A DNA stretch of 39,654 nucleotides from Chromatiales bacterium (GTDB taxonomy: Bacteria; Pseudomonadota; Gammaproteobacteria; Chromatiales; Chromatiaceae), in NCBI GenBank assembly GCA_022360905.1, contig JAKSBX010000213.1, positions 1 through 39,654 of the forward strand. Reading direction: 5' to 3'. The notes beneath the pieces are model-generated. The model saw only the letters and a list, made by a program, of their open reading frames with translations, was not told the origin of the DNA and did no database searches. Position numbers and translations under genes: made by a program. Below are positions 8,706 through 18,910 of this stretch, one piece after another. The stretch's first letter is position 1. Each line of letters starts with the position of its first letter.

Positions 8706-10115
8706 TTACAGATTGGCAGAAGCGTAATCCGCCAGGCGTGAACGCTCACCTCGCTGTAGCGTGATATGCCCGCTATGGGGCCAGTTCTTGAAGCGGTCCA
8801 CCGCATAGGTAAGACCGGACGTGGTCTCTGTCAGATAGGGGGTGTCGATCTGCGCCACGTTGCCCAGACAGACGATCTTGGTGCCCGGGCCGGCGCGGGT
8901 GATTAGGGTTTTCATCTGCTTGGGGGTGAGATTTTGCGCCTCGTCGAGAATGATGTACTTATTCAGGAAGGTCCGACCGCGCATGAAATTGAGTGAGTGG
9001 ATGCGAATCCGGCTGCGCAGCAGATCCTCGGTGGCGGCACGCCCCCACTCTCCCCCTTCAGTCTGGGTGAGCACTTCCAGGTTGTCCATCAACGCCCCCA
9101 TCCAGGGCGTCATCTTTTCCTCTTCCGTGCCTGGCAGAAAACCGATGTCCTCGCCGACAGGTACGGTGACCCGGGTCATGATGATCTCCCGATAGAGGTT
9201 GAGGTCCAGGGTCTGCACCAACCCTGCCGCCAGGGTCAGCAGGGTCTTGCCGGTACCGGCGGTGCCCAGCAGGGAGACAAAATCGAGATTTGGGTCGAGC
9301 AGCAGGTTCAGGGCATAGTTCTGTTCCTGGTTACGCGCCGTGATGCCCCAGACCGCATGCTTTGGATTGCTGTAGTCTTCCGCCAGCTCGATGACCGCGC
9401 TATTGTCCTGCTTCTCTCTGACGATGGCCTGGAAACCCTCGTCGCCCTTCAGGTAGAGGCACTGACTGGGATACCAGGACTGGGTGTCCGGACCGCTGAC
9501 CCGGTAGAAGGTTCTTCCCTCCTCCTGCCAGGACTCGAGCTCCTTGGTGTGCTGCTCCCAGAAATCCGCGGCAACCTCATCGAGCCCGCTATACAGCAGA
9601 TTGACATCTTCCAGTACCTGGTCGTTGCTGTAATCCTCGGCTCGTATCCCCAGTACGGTTGCCTTGATGCGCAGATTGATATCCTTGGAAACCAGCACGA
9701 TCCGCTTCTCCGGATAGTCGGTTTGCAGACTCAGGGCGGTGGCCAGGATGTTGTTGTCCGGAGTATTTCCCGGCAGGCTCAGGGGGAGATCCTGGGTCAC
9801 CGGCTTGGTCTGAAACATCAGATGACCCGTGACCGAATCGGTAGAGCCATTGAATTGCAGGGTATTCAACGGGATACCCTGGCTGATTGTCTCTTGCGAG
9901 ACATGGCCCATCAACTCATCGAGAAAACGGCTGGTCTGGCGTACGTTGCGTGCCACTTCAGACATGCCTTTCTTGCCTTTGTCCAGCTCTTCAAGCACCA
10001 CCATCGGCAGATAGATATCGTGTTCTTTGAAACGGAACAGGGCGGTTGGATCGTGCATCAGAACATTGGTGTCCAGGACGAACAGACGGGGTTTCTTAGC
10101 TTGGTTTTCTGACAT
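8706..10115 (-). CDS. PhoH-family ATPase with N-terminal PIN domain (PhoH2/YlaK type)
   Basis: About 469 residues. The N-terminal PIN ribonuclease-like domain starts with LFVLDTNVLMHDP and carries acidic residues in PMVVLEELD. The C-terminal PhoH ATPase has a Walker A (GTAGTGKTLL) and a Walker B (IILDEAQN). PhoH2 proteins of this layout are described as RNA helicase/RNases; the cellular role here is unknown. The frame opens 12 bases earlier at 10127. The ATG at 10115 (MSENQAKKPR) is preferred, but neither start has a strong ribosome binding site. It lies 78 bases after the peroxiredoxin gene on the same strand and may share its transcript. Confidence 0.9.
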   Translation of the reverse strand: MSENQAKKPRLFVLDTNVLMHDPTALFRFKEHDIYLPMVVLEELDKGKKGMSEVARNVRQTSRFLDELMGHVSQETISQGIPLNTLQFNGSTDSVTGHLMFQTKPVTQDLPLSLPGNTPDNNILATALSLQTDYPEKRIVLVSKDINLRIKATVLGIRAEDYSNDQVLEDVNLLYSGLDEVAADFWEQHTKELESWQEEGRTFYRVSGPDTQSWYPSQCLYLKGDEGFQAIVREKQDNSAVIELAEDYSNPKHAVWGITARNQEQNYALNLLLDPNLDFVSLLGTAGTGKTLLTLAAGLVQTLDLNLYREIIMTRVTVPVGEDIGFLPGTEEEKMTPWMGALMDNLEVLTQTEGGEWGRAATEDLLRSRIRIHSLNFMRGRTFLNKYIILDEAQNLTPKQMKTLITRAGPGTKIVCLGNVAQIDTPYLTETTSGLTYAVDRFKNWPHSGHITLQRGERSRLADYASANL

Positions 10116-10193
10116 GCTGGGTCTCATCTACAGGCAAGCGAATAACGGCTATGGCGGTCGCGCCATGGCGGTTGAAAATTATCTGGTGTTGGT

Positions 10194-10679
10194 TCAGGAG
10201 AGTTTTCCGGAACGCATGGCCTTGAGCGTTTCCAGGACCTCTTCGGCATGGCCCTTGACTTTCACTTTACGCCACTCGTAGCGTAGCTTTCCATCTTCGT
10301 CGATCAGGAATGTACTGCGTTCGATGCCGCGAACCTTTTTGCCGTACATCGATTTCATCTTGATGACATCGAAACTGTTGCACAGGGTCTCTTCCTTGTC
10401 CGAGAGCAGTTCGAAGGGAAAGCCCTGTTTGGCCTTAAAGTTCTCCTGGGCCTTAACCCCGTCACGGGAGACACCAAGAATGACCGCAGACTGACGGCGG
10501 AACTTGGCGATCGCGGCGGTAAAGTCCAAACCCTCCTGAGTGCAGCCGGGTGTGCTGGCCTTGGGGTAGAAATAGAGCACAATGGGTTTGCCGCGAAAAT
10601 CGCTGAATTTTATCTCTTTATCTCCCGTAGCCGGTAGCGGGATGTCAGGCACGGTTTTACCGATGGCGATCGAGCTCAT
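10194..10679 (-). CDS. bcp: Peroxiredoxin, bacterioferritin comigratory protein (Bcp/PrxQ) type
   Basis: A 161-residue thiol peroxidase. The peroxidatic cysteine lies in STPGCTQEG, and the thioredoxin fold starts with VGKTVPDIPLPATGD-like sequence. The usual PrxQ resolving cysteine five residues on is missing, so it may act as a one-Cys enzyme or use the Cys in ETLCNSF. The frame extends to 10772 inside gcvR, but the ATG at 10679 has AAGGAGGA upstream and matches family N-termini. Gene order gcvR-bcp, divergent from dapA, is the same as in E. coli, which supports the assignment. Confidence 0.92.
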   Translation of the reverse strand: MSSIAIGKTVPDIPLPATGDKEIKFSDFRGKPIVLYFYPKASTPGCTQEGLDFTAAIAKFRRQSAVILGVSRDGVKAQENFKAKQGFPFELLSDKEETLCNSFDVIKMKSMYGKKVRGIERSTFLIDEDGKLRYEWRKVKVKGHAEEVLETLKAMRSGKLS

Positions 10680-10725
10680 GTGTGGGGACTCCTCCTTAGG
10701 GCCTCTTGGATTTGTGTAACAGGCA

Positions 10726-11265
10726 CTAACCTTTGATGGGTTCGATGACCGCGTCCAGGTTGAGGGCATCACAGTAATCCATGAACTCCTCTCTGAGAAC
10801 GGCGATCTGTCTGTCCGCAGGTATGCCCACGCTCAGATGTACCGAGAACATCGGGGTGCCGGTATGGGCGGCAGAATAGCTGCTGGTGGTCATATCTTCG
10901 ATATTGATCTGACGTTCGGAAAAAAATTCCGCCAGTTGATTGACAATACCCGGATGGTCCATGGAGACCACCTCCACCAGGTAGGGCAGCTGATTGCTGG
11001 ATTGGACCCGGCCTTCGGTACGTTTGCAGATGATGGTCAGACCGAGATCCTTCTGCAGCTCCGGAACTGCCGATTCCAGCTTGGCCAGAGTGTTCCAGGG
11101 GCCCTCGATCAGCAGCAGTATGGCAAACTCACCACCGAGAACAGTCATCCTGCTGTCTGTAATGTTGCAGCCCTCATCGAGGATTTTTTTGGAAAGATCC
11201 TTGACGATACCTGGATGGTCTTTGCCAAGTGCGGAGATAACCAAAAAGTTTTTCGGTGTGGTCAT
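10726..11265 (-). CDS. gcvR: Glycine cleavage system regulator GcvR-like, two ACT domains
   Basis: A 179-residue protein with two ACT domains. The first begins NFLVISALGKDHPGIVKDLS and the second LVEVVSMDHPGIVNQLAEFF. In E. coli GcvR binds GcvA and represses the glycine cleavage operon when glycine is low. The start has AAGAGAG upstream. It is the first gene of a minus-strand group with bcp and phoH and is divergent from dapA across 317 bases, as in E. coli. No gcvA or gcv operon is in the window, so the regulatory target is assumed from the family. Confidence 0.88.
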   Translation of the reverse strand: MTTPKNFLVISALGKDHPGIVKDLSKKILDEGCNITDSRMTVLGGEFAILLLIEGPWNTLAKLESAVPELQKDLGLTIICKRTEGRVQSSNQLPYLVEVVSMDHPGIVNQLAEFFSERQINIEDMTTSSYSAAHTGTPMFSVHLSVGIPADRQIAVLREEFMDYCDALNLDAVIEPIKG

Positions 11266-11582
11266 TGAACTCTCTTAACCCTAGTTATTGTTCATGGTTG
11301 TGTCGAGTTTAACACCAGGAATGAGCGACAAGCGATATTTCATGAACATCTTATGGTTTAAAACCTGAATCAGTGGCTTTGGCGCGGCTTATCGCACAAG
11401 CTACGGCTTTCCCTGCGGCATAAAAAATGCCCTAAAATTCCAAATTCCATTGGGTAACCAATATCTTACACTCTGCACTCGCCAACAGCCCGCCAATTCA
11501 GGTTGAGAATATACACTACTTGTCAGAGTCACGAGCCACAGGCTAACATTGCGGATTGATATAAAGTTAGGGGTGTGGACTG

Positions 11583-12458
11583 ATGTTTCACGGCAGTATG
11601 GTAGCAATGATCACTCCAATGAGTGAAGACGGCGTCCTGGATGACAACGCCTTGCGGGGCTTGGTGGATTTTCACGTCGAGCAGGGCAGTGACGCCATTG
11701 TGGCCGTTGGTACCACGGGTGAATCGGCTACGCTGGACGAAGAGGAGCACTGTGCTGTGATTCGCCGGGTGGTTGAGTATGTGGATGGACGGATTCCGGT
11801 GATTGCCGGAACCGGCGCCAATGCCACCCGGGAGGCGATCGATCTGACCCGTTGTGCCAAGCAGGCGGGCGCCGATGCCTGTTTGTTGGTCACACCCTAC
11901 TACAACAAGCCCACCCAGGAGGGGCTCTACCAGCACTTCAAGGCGGTAGCAGAGGCGGTGGAGATACCGCAGATTCTCTACAACGTACCGGGTCGTACGG
12001 CCTGTGACATGCTGCCCGAGACGGTGGGGCGACTCTCGTCAGTCGCCAATATCATTGGGATCAAAGAGGCGACAGGTGATCTGGATAGGCTGCAACAGAT
12101 CCGGGATCTGTGTGGTCCTGAGTTTGAGCTCTATAGCGGTGATGATGCCACCGGTTGTGAATTTCTGCTGCAGGGTGGACATGGGGTTATCTCAGTGACG
12201 GCGAATGTTGCGCCGAAATTAATGCACGAGATGGTGGCCGCGGCACTGGCCGGCAACCGGGCTGAAGCCGAATCACTCGACCAGCGGCTGGCCGGCTTGC
12301 ATAGTGCGTTGTTTGTGGAATCCAGCCCGATTCCGGTCAAGTGGGCGATGTCTGAGCTTGGGCTGGCGGGTAGAGGAATCCGCTTGCCATTGACCTGGAT
12401 GACCGCTTCTTCCGAGTCACAAGTTCGTGACGCGATGCGCCAGGCTGGCGTTTTGTAA
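11583..12458 (+). CDS. dapA: 4-hydroxy-tetrahydrodipicolinate synthase
   Basis: A 291-residue class I aldolase that condenses pyruvate and aspartate semialdehyde in the lysine/diaminopimelate pathway. Visible features are the pyruvate-binding GTTGES, the catalytic tyrosine in YNVPGRT, and the Schiff-base Lys161 in IGIKEATGD, at the same number as in E. coli. Length is normal. It is followed by bamC, as in E. coli. I saw no lysine riboswitch in the upstream 317 bases. Confidence 0.97.
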   Translation: MFHGSMVAMITPMSEDGVLDDNALRGLVDFHVEQGSDAIVAVGTTGESATLDEEEHCAVIRRVVEYVDGRIPVIAGTGANATREAIDLTRCAKQAGADACLLVTPYYNKPTQEGLYQHFKAVAEAVEIPQILYNVPGRTACDMLPETVGRLSSVANIIGIKEATGDLDRLQQIRDLCGPEFELYSGDDATGCEFLLQGGHGVISVTANVAPKLMHEMVAAALAGNRAEAESLDQRLAGLHSALFVESSPIPVKWAMSELGLAGRGIRLPLTWMTASSESQVRDAMRQAGVL

Positions 12459-12577
12459 TCAGCCGATGCGCTGGCTTGCATGCGGCGCAAAACCTCCGTC
12501 TCTGACAAGGCTTGGTAAACTTGATGTGCAAATCCTTGTCATAGGCAACAGAGTACAATCTGACATAACTTCATAAT

Positions 12578-13720
12578 ATGCGTTTAAACCCTACTCGTCT
12601 GTCTCTTATCTTATTGATTTTGTTCATTACCGGTTGTGGTTCCGACGGGGGGTATTTCTCCGATTCTGAACGTGAATATCGCAGCCAGAAAGAGACGGTG
12701 GACGATCTGGAGATCCCACCGGATCTTTCTAGCAATACGATTCAGGATGCGATGACCATCCCCGGAGCGGGAAGTGCTTCCTACGAAGAGTATGCCAGCC
12801 AGAGGGAAAAGCGCAGCTTCGGCACCATTGTGGCTGAAGAGGTGTTGCCGTCGTTTGAGGGTATCCAGGTTGAGCGGGATGGTGACAAGCGCTGGCTGGT
12901 GATTGCGGCAACACCAACCAAGGTGTGGCCCAAAGTGGTCGAGTTCTGGCGTAAGAATGGTTTGCTGCTGGTGGAGCAGAATCCGGCGGTGGGGGTGATG
13001 AAGACCGACTGGTTGGAGAGTCGGGCTGATATCAAGCAGGGCTATATCACTGAATTCTTTCGCCAGGCACTGGGCAGTGTCTACACCTCGGCGACCAGAG
13101 ATCAGTTTCGCGTGCGTCTCGACCACGGGCTCGAACCGGGAACAACGGAACTCTATCTGACCCATCGCGGCATGGAGGAGAAGCTGAAAGAGGATATCAG
13201 CGGTGATGCGGATACCACCTACTGGGCCCCCAGGCCGAACGATCCTGATATCGAGGCCTCGATGCTGCGCAGTCTGATGGTCCATCTGGGTGTCGCCAAC
13301 GAAAAAGCCAAGCAGGCCATTACCGCGCCGGATGGCAGACAGGATCGTGCTCGCCTGGTACAGGGTGGGGAGCAGCCCGAGTTATGGATTGATGAGGCCT
13401 TTGCCCGGGCCTGGCGTCTCACGGGTGTTGCCCTGGACCGGGTAGGTTTTGCGGTGGAAGACCGGGATCGTTCCAGTGGTACCTATTTCGTTCGCTACAG
13501 CAACCTGCTCAATGAAGAGAAGGAAGAGAAGGGCTTCTTCTCTATGTTGGCTTTCTGGGATGACGAAGAGAGCAAGATCGATACCGAGGTTCAGTATCAG
13601 GTGAAACTGCTGGCGGATGGAGAGGCCACCCGAGTGGTGGTGAGAAACGAGCAGGGTGAAGCAGCCGACCAAGTGGCCGTTGAAACCATCTTGAGCCTGA
13701 TCCACGAACAGATACGCTGA
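12578..13720 (+). CDS. bamC: Outer membrane protein assembly factor BamC
   Basis: A 380-residue lipoprotein of the BAM complex. The N-terminus is a lipoprotein signal with lipobox FITGC. The extended segment that follows contains DLEIPPDLSSN, the conserved stretch that in E. coli BamC lies on BamD. Two helix-grip domains follow (about residues 90-215 and 265-380). The position directly after dapA is the conserved gammaproteobacterial order. Overall similarity to the E. coli protein is modest, as usual for BamC. Confidence 0.9.
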   Translation: MRLNPTRLSLILLILFITGCGSDGGYFSDSEREYRSQKETVDDLEIPPDLSSNTIQDAMTIPGAGSASYEEYASQREKRSFGTIVAEEVLPSFEGIQVERDGDKRWLVIAATPTKVWPKVVEFWRKNGLLLVEQNPAVGVMKTDWLESRADIKQGYITEFFRQALGSVYTSATRDQFRVRLDHGLEPGTTELYLTHRGMEEKLKEDISGDADTTYWAPRPNDPDIEASMLRSLMVHLGVANEKAKQAITAPDGRQDRARLVQGGEQPELWIDEAFARAWRLTGVALDRVGFAVEDRDRSSGTYFVRYSNLLNEEKEEKGFFSMLAFWDDEESKIDTEVQYQVKLLADGEATRVVVRNEQGEAADQVAVETILSLIHEQIR

Positions 13721-13725
13721 TCCCT

Positions 13726-14493
13726 ATGCCCTTGCGATTCGCTTACCTTGGCAGTGGCAGCCGTGGTAATGCCCTGCTTATCGAATCAGCCAATGCAAGA
13801 ATACTGCTCGATTGCGGTTTTGCGGCTCGGGAGATCGAGCGCAGGCTGAAACAGCTGGAGGTGGATCCGGCCAGTCTGACCGGGATCCTGGTCACCCATG
13901 AACATGGGGATCATATACGGGGTGTGGGAGCGATGGCGCGGCGCTACGCTCTGCCGGTCTGGATGACCCCAGGTACCTATCACAGCGCCAGCTACGGAGA
14001 GCTGCCCCAGCTGCAGCTGATCGATTGTCACACCGGACCCTGGTCGATTGAGGATATCGCCATCCATCCCTATCCGGTGCCCCACGATTCCAGAGAGCCC
14101 TGTCAGTTTGTCATGACGGCGGGCAAACAGAGCCTCGGGGTGCTCACCGATGCAGGCCATATCACGCCCCATATCATCGAACGACTGCAACAGTGCGACA
14201 GTCTGGTGCTGGAGTTCAATCATGACCCGCAAATGCTGGCGGATGGCCCCTATCCACCATCGTTGCAGGCCAGGGTAGGCGGCAGTCATGGCCATTTGAG
14301 TAATCAGCAGGCACTGCAGTTGCTGCGCAGAGTGCCGGTGGAACGGTTCAGCCATCTGGTGGCCTCCCACATCAGTGAGAAAAACAACGATCCTGAGTTG
14401 GTTAAATCGATGGTTTCCCTCCATCTGCCCGAGCTGGAAGCCCGCTTCAGCCTGGCTGAACAGCATTGCGTCAGTGACTGGTTAAGCGTCTAG
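13726..14493 (+). CDS. Metallo-beta-lactamase-fold hydrolase (YycJ/WalJ-like)
   Basis: A 255-residue hydrolase with the zinc-binding THEHGDHIRG motif near residue 60. Further metal ligands are in LTDAGH (about 142) and the closing ASHISEKNNDPE. It belongs to the YycJ branch, whose members are proposed exonucleases. It begins five bases after the bamC stop and is almost certainly cotranscribed with it. The physiological substrate is unknown. Confidence 0.88.
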   Translation: MPLRFAYLGSGSRGNALLIESANARILLDCGFAAREIERRLKQLEVDPASLTGILVTHEHGDHIRGVGAMARRYALPVWMTPGTYHSASYGELPQLQLIDCHTGPWSIEDIAIHPYPVPHDSREPCQFVMTAGKQSLGVLTDAGHITPHIIERLQQCDSLVLEFNHDPQMLADGPYPPSLQARVGGSHGHLSNQQALQLLRRVPVERFSHLVASHISEKNNDPELVKSMVSLHLPELEARFSLAEQHCVSDWLSV

Positions 14494-14592
14494 CAATGCT
14501 GGGAAGGGCAGCTTTCCCGGAGTGATTGGAATTGTCTCAACAGGCCCTTGGGGAGCCAGTGCCAGGCGACGCCGTGGGTAAAGATTAGAGCA

Positions 14593-14610
14593 TATTGAAT
14601 TACTTCAATA
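14593..14610. promoter_or_regulatory. Candidate Crp/Fnr-family binding site upstream of sqr
   Basis: TATTGAA and TTCAATA form a perfect seven-base inverted repeat with a four-base spacer, the TTGA-N6-TCAA geometry of Fnr-type sites. A -10-like TATAGA lies at 14634-14639. If that is used, the site would be centred near -44, close to the -41.5 of class II activation. The window encodes an Fnr-like regulator with an E-x-x-S-R recognition helix at 18907-19614. Confidence 0.5.
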
Positions 14611-14696
14611 ACTTTGAATTTCAGTAGCTTGGATATAGACTGGTAAGCTCGACAATGAGCGGCGTTGTATCCTCTCCTGGCAGCATCGCGAAATAG

Positions 14697-15995
<1,299 letters not shown>

Positions 15996-16056
15996 CAATT
16001 CGCCCATTTATCCAGCGGCAATGACGGCTGTTGGTTTGGAGTTAACAGGCCCTTAC

Positions 16057-17268
16057 ATGGCAATCAAACGACATCAAACCCGAAGTGTAGAGGTAGGTGG
16101 TGTGGTGATCGGCAGCGACGCCCCGGTGGTAGTGCAGTCGATGACCAACACGGATACGGCGGATGTGGAAGCCACCACTGAACAGGTGGCGGCTCTGGCC
16201 CGAGCTGGTTCCCAGTTGGTGCGGATCACCGTGAACAATGAAGCGGCGGCAAAGGCGGTAGGCCAAATCCGTGAGAGGCTGGATCAACAGGGGCTTGATG
16301 TGCCGCTGGTCGGGGATTTTCACTTCAATGGGCATCGTCTGCTCAGCGACCATCCCGACTGTGCACAGGCTTTGGCCAAATATCGAATCAATCCGGGTAA
16401 TGTGGGCAGTGGTGAAAAGCGTGACTCCCAATTTGCACGCATGATCGAGCTCGCCTGTGAGTATCGCAAGCCGGTAAGAATCGGGGTTAACTGGGGCAGT
16501 CTGGATAAAGGCCTGGTAGCCCGCATGATGGATCAGAATGCCCATGCGGAGAAACCGCTGGATGCGGATCAGATGACCCGGGAGATCATGGTGGCCTCGG
16601 CCCTGGAGAGTGCCCAACGGGCGATCGAACTGGGACTCTCTCCGTCACAGATTGTGCTCTCCTGCAAGATGAGCGGGGTACAGGATCTGATCGCGGTCTA
16701 TCGGGAGTTGGCCAAGCGGTGTGATTATGCCCTGCACCTCGGACTTACCGAGGCCGGTATGGGTTCTAAGGGTATCGTCGCCTCCAGTGCCGCTCTGGCG
16801 GTGCTGCTGCAGGAGGGGATCGGTGACACGATCCGCATCTCACTGACACCGGAACCCGGTGGAGCCAGGACCCAGGAAGTGATCGTCGCCCAGGAGTTGC
16901 TGCAATCGATGGGTATACGCGCTTTCACGCCGATGGTGGTTGCCTGTCCCGGATGCGGTCGAACCACCAGTACTTTTTTTCAGCAGCTGGCCCAACAGGT
17001 CCAGGCCCACCTGCGTGAACGGATGCCAGGTTGGCAGGAGAGACATCCGGGGGTCGCTGAGATGTCGGTCGCGGTGATGGGATGTGTTGTCAACGGTCCG
17101 GGGGAGAGCAAGCAGGCCAATATCGGTATCAGTCTGCCGGGCACCGGGGAGTCACCCTCCGCACCGGTGTATGTAGATGGAGAAAAAACGGTCACCCTGA
17201 AAGGAGAACAGATCGCTGAACAGTTCATCCAACTGGTGGATGAATATGTAGAGAATCATTATCGTTAA
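16057..17268 (+). CDS. ispG: 4-hydroxy-3-methylbut-2-en-1-yl diphosphate synthase IspG (GcpE)
   Basis: A 403-residue iron-sulfur enzyme of the MEP isoprenoid pathway. The TIM-barrel part starts [17 protein letters not shown], and the C-terminal part has the [4Fe-4S] cysteines in ACPGCGR and GCVVNGPGE. The frame is open from 16021, but the ATG at 16057 gives the family N-terminus [15 protein letters not shown]. The bases just upstream of this start carry one copy of a short motif (TTAACAGGCCCTTA) that recurs elsewhere in the window. Confidence 0.96.
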   Translation: MAIKRHQTRSVEVGGVVIGSDAPVVVQSMTNTDTADVEATTEQVAALARAGSQLVRITVNNEAAAKAVGQIRERLDQQGLDVPLVGDFHFNGHRLLSDHPDCAQALAKYRINPGNVGSGEKRDSQFARMIELACEYRKPVRIGVNWGSLDKGLVARMMDQNAHAEKPLDADQMTREIMVASALESAQRAIELGLSPSQIVLSCKMSGVQDLIAVYRELAKRCDYALHLGLTEAGMGSKGIVASSAALAVLLQEGIGDTIRISLTPEPGGARTQEVIVAQELLQSMGIRAFTPMVVACPGCGRTTSTFFQQLAQQVQAHLRERMPGWQERHPGVAEMSVAVMGCVVNGPGESKQANIGISLPGTGESPSAPVYVDGEKTVTLKGEQIAEQFIQLVDEYVENHYR

Positions 17269-17417
17269 TGGGCTTGTCAATACGAAGTGCGACAGCCTGT
17301 GCAAAGCTTAAATCGATACCAGAGACCAGCTGCAGCCTGTCGTCATCCGCATCTGGTCTGGAGAAGAATAATCCTTGAGTTGGAATGACAATAAAACCAC
17401 CCATTGAGGAGGAGATG

Positions 17418-17918
17418 ATGAAGAGATCCCTGACAACCCTGGCGCTGCTGACCAGCCTATGCGTAATACCCGGCGTACAGGCCGAAGATGAAGTTCCGCC
17501 AACAGTGACACTGAAGCGACTTTCGATGGAGACCGCCAATCAGATTGCTTTGGGTACAATCGAGGCCTGCAGGAAACAGGGCATCCAGATCGGCGTCACT
17601 GTGGTCGATCGGGACGGCATTGTGCAGGTGACCATGCGTGACACCATTGCGGCACAAATCACCGTACCGATCAGTCGTCAGAAAGCCTTTACCGCCGTCA
17701 ATTTCAATGCCGCCACCTCAGCGCTGAAGAGCCGGGCCGACACGCCGATCGGACGCCTCGACGGGCTGGTGATGTCCGCCGGAGGGTTGCCGATTCAGGC
17801 CGGCGGTCAACTGCTCGGTGGGGTTGGGGTGAGTGGTGCCCCTTCCGGTGAAACCGATGAGGCATGCGCCCAGGCGGGCATAGATCAGGTGATCGATGAC
17901 CTGGAAATGGAAATGTAA
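17418..17918 (+). CDS. Secreted GlcG/HbpS-family heme-binding-type protein
   Basis: A 166-residue protein with a Sec signal peptide ending near GVQA, followed by one GlcG/HbpS domain (TANQIALGTIEACRKQG, then VVDRDG and a Gly-rich GGQLLGGVGVSG close). Members bind heme or are encoded beside glycolate or other oxidation genes; function is often unknown. The ATG at 17418 has GAGGAGG at good distance, while the ATG at 17415 is too close to it. It follows ispG by about 150 bases and is convergent with the NifX-like gene. Periplasmic location is expected. Confidence 0.85.
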   Translation: MKRSLTTLALLTSLCVIPGVQAEDEVPPTVTLKRLSMETANQIALGTIEACRKQGIQIGVTVVDRDGIVQVTMRDTIAAQITVPISRQKAFTAVNFNAATSALKSRADTPIGRLDGLVMSAGGLPIQAGGQLLGGVGVSGAPSGETDEACAQAGIDQVIDDLEMEM

Positions 17919-17964
17919 TTATTATTGATTAGCCTGGCGACTGAGTACCTCGTGTTCAGCCGGG

Positions 17965-18348
17965 TTAGCTGTCGAGTTTCGGCATGACCGGAGCTTTCTG
18001 CCGGTGGTGGTCATGAGGTTCCACCGCCGGTAGGGGCTTGCCTTCCAGATAGTCTGCGGCTGCACGATAGGGGTCTGTCGCGCTGGTACAGATAACCTCG
18101 ACCTGCTCCTGCTGCAGACGTCGGATAAATCCCTGTCCCGCACTGGCGGTCAACAGAACATCGAATTCAAACAGCGGGTGTTGCAAGCCCTTGAACTCAT
18201 GCATGGCCATCGCTTTCGGCAGATCCAGCCTGTCGAGCTCAACCAATGTTCCCTGGTCATTTTTGCCGAGAATCAGAAAACGGCGGCACTTGCCGGCGTG
18301 GGGAGTGATGGTACGGAAGTTCTGGCTGGTTACGGCAATTTTCATCAT
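17965..18348 (-). CDS. NifX/NifB-type dinitrogenase cofactor-biosynthesis domain protein
   Basis: A 127-residue single-domain protein of the Fe-Mo cofactor biosynthesis family (also called YjgF-unrelated NifX/NafY fold). It starts MMKIAVTSQNFRTITPHAGKCRRF and has the typical VEVICTSATDP segment. The C-terminal tail contains HDHH. Outside nitrogen fixers, such proteins are thought to bind metal clusters. No nitrogenase gene is visible here, so a nif role should not be assumed. It lies 30 bases after the DUF6858-like gene in an apparent operon led by an Fnr-like regulator. Confidence 0.8.
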   Translation of the reverse strand: MMKIAVTSQNFRTITPHAGKCRRFLILGKNDQGTLVELDRLDLPKAMAMHEFKGLQHPLFEFDVLLTASAGQGFIRRLQQEQVEVICTSATDPYRAAADYLEGKPLPAVEPHDHHRQKAPVMPKLDS

Positions 18349-18378
18349 CTTTATTGGTCTGGGTTTCAGCAGCAGGAT

Positions 18379-18813
18379 CTATTCGGCTGACACGCTCTTG
18401 AATTGGGGGGTGGATGAGTCGTTTTCAATCAACAGCGATTTGGTCCACTTTTCCATCAGGGCATTGGCTACCGGCATAGGTGCCTCGAGAAAAGAGACGA
18501 TGATCTGGTCATTCATCTGACAGATGCCGATCGACCTGGGTCTGCAGGCCAGTTGATCCGGCGTCTGCAGGGTGAAGCCGAAGCAGAACACCAGATTGTA
18601 GGCTGCTACGATACCGTCCGCCAGCTGTCCTTCCGGGAGCTCTGATGTGTGCTTCCTGTGATCGAAGGTGGCAATGAATTGAGCCGCCTTATGGGCCGAT
18701 ATTTCTGATTCAAAATAGGTGACAATCTCTTCAATTGTGTCGAAACGACACTCATCGGGATCGATCTGGAGTGAAAATACCGGAAGTTCGATTTCCTTGA
18801 CGACTTGTTGCAA
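18379..18813 (-). CDS. Small hypothetical protein, DUF6858-like
   Basis: A 144-residue soluble protein. The sequence, with IVTYFESEISAHKAAQFIATFDHRKHT and later CRPRSIGICQ, recalls proteins annotated as DUF6858 in sulfur-oxidising bacteria; this is from memory and uncertain. No ATG is in frame at the N-terminus. TTG at 18813 has GGAG seven bases upstream and is the likely start. An ATG at 18820 is in another frame. It sits between an Fnr-like regulator gene and a NifX-like gene, all on the minus strand, so a redox or metal-cluster link is plausible but unproven. Confidence 0.72.
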   Translation of the reverse strand: MQQVVKEIELPVFSLQIDPDECRFDTIEEIVTYFESEISAHKAAQFIATFDHRKHTSELPEGQLADGIVAAYNLVFCFGFTLQTPDQLACRPRSIGICQMNDQIIVSFLEAPMPVANALMEKWTKSLLIENDSSTPQFKSVSAE

Positions 18814-18896
18814 GTGGCATCTCCATTGACCATCGGATTTCGATGGCAGAACAGTTGATTGTCCTGGAAATGTACTGACAGAGCCGGTTTAAAGCA

Positions 18897-18910
18897 TTGA
18901 AAATGATCAA
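18897..18910 (-). promoter_or_regulatory. Candidate Fnr-type box overlapping the end of the regulator gene
   Basis: TTGAA-AATG-ATCAA differs from the Fnr consensus TTGAT-N4-ATCAA at one base. It overlaps the stop codon of the Fnr-like gene and lies about 85 bases upstream of the DUF6858-like start, a position suited to control of the two downstream genes. Confidence 0.4.

Noticed and set aside
8997..10112. 371-residue open frame on the plus strand
   Set aside because: It is antisense to the phoH-type gene, whose PIN and ATPase motifs are clear.
11266..11582. Possible lysine riboswitch before dapA or glycine riboswitch linked to gcvR
   Set aside because: The 317-base region shows no conserved core of either riboswitch and no terminator/antiterminator pair.
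17965..18348. Evidence for nitrogen fixation
   Set aside because: The NifX-like domain occurs widely outside nif clusters, and no nitrogenase structural or assembly gene is present.
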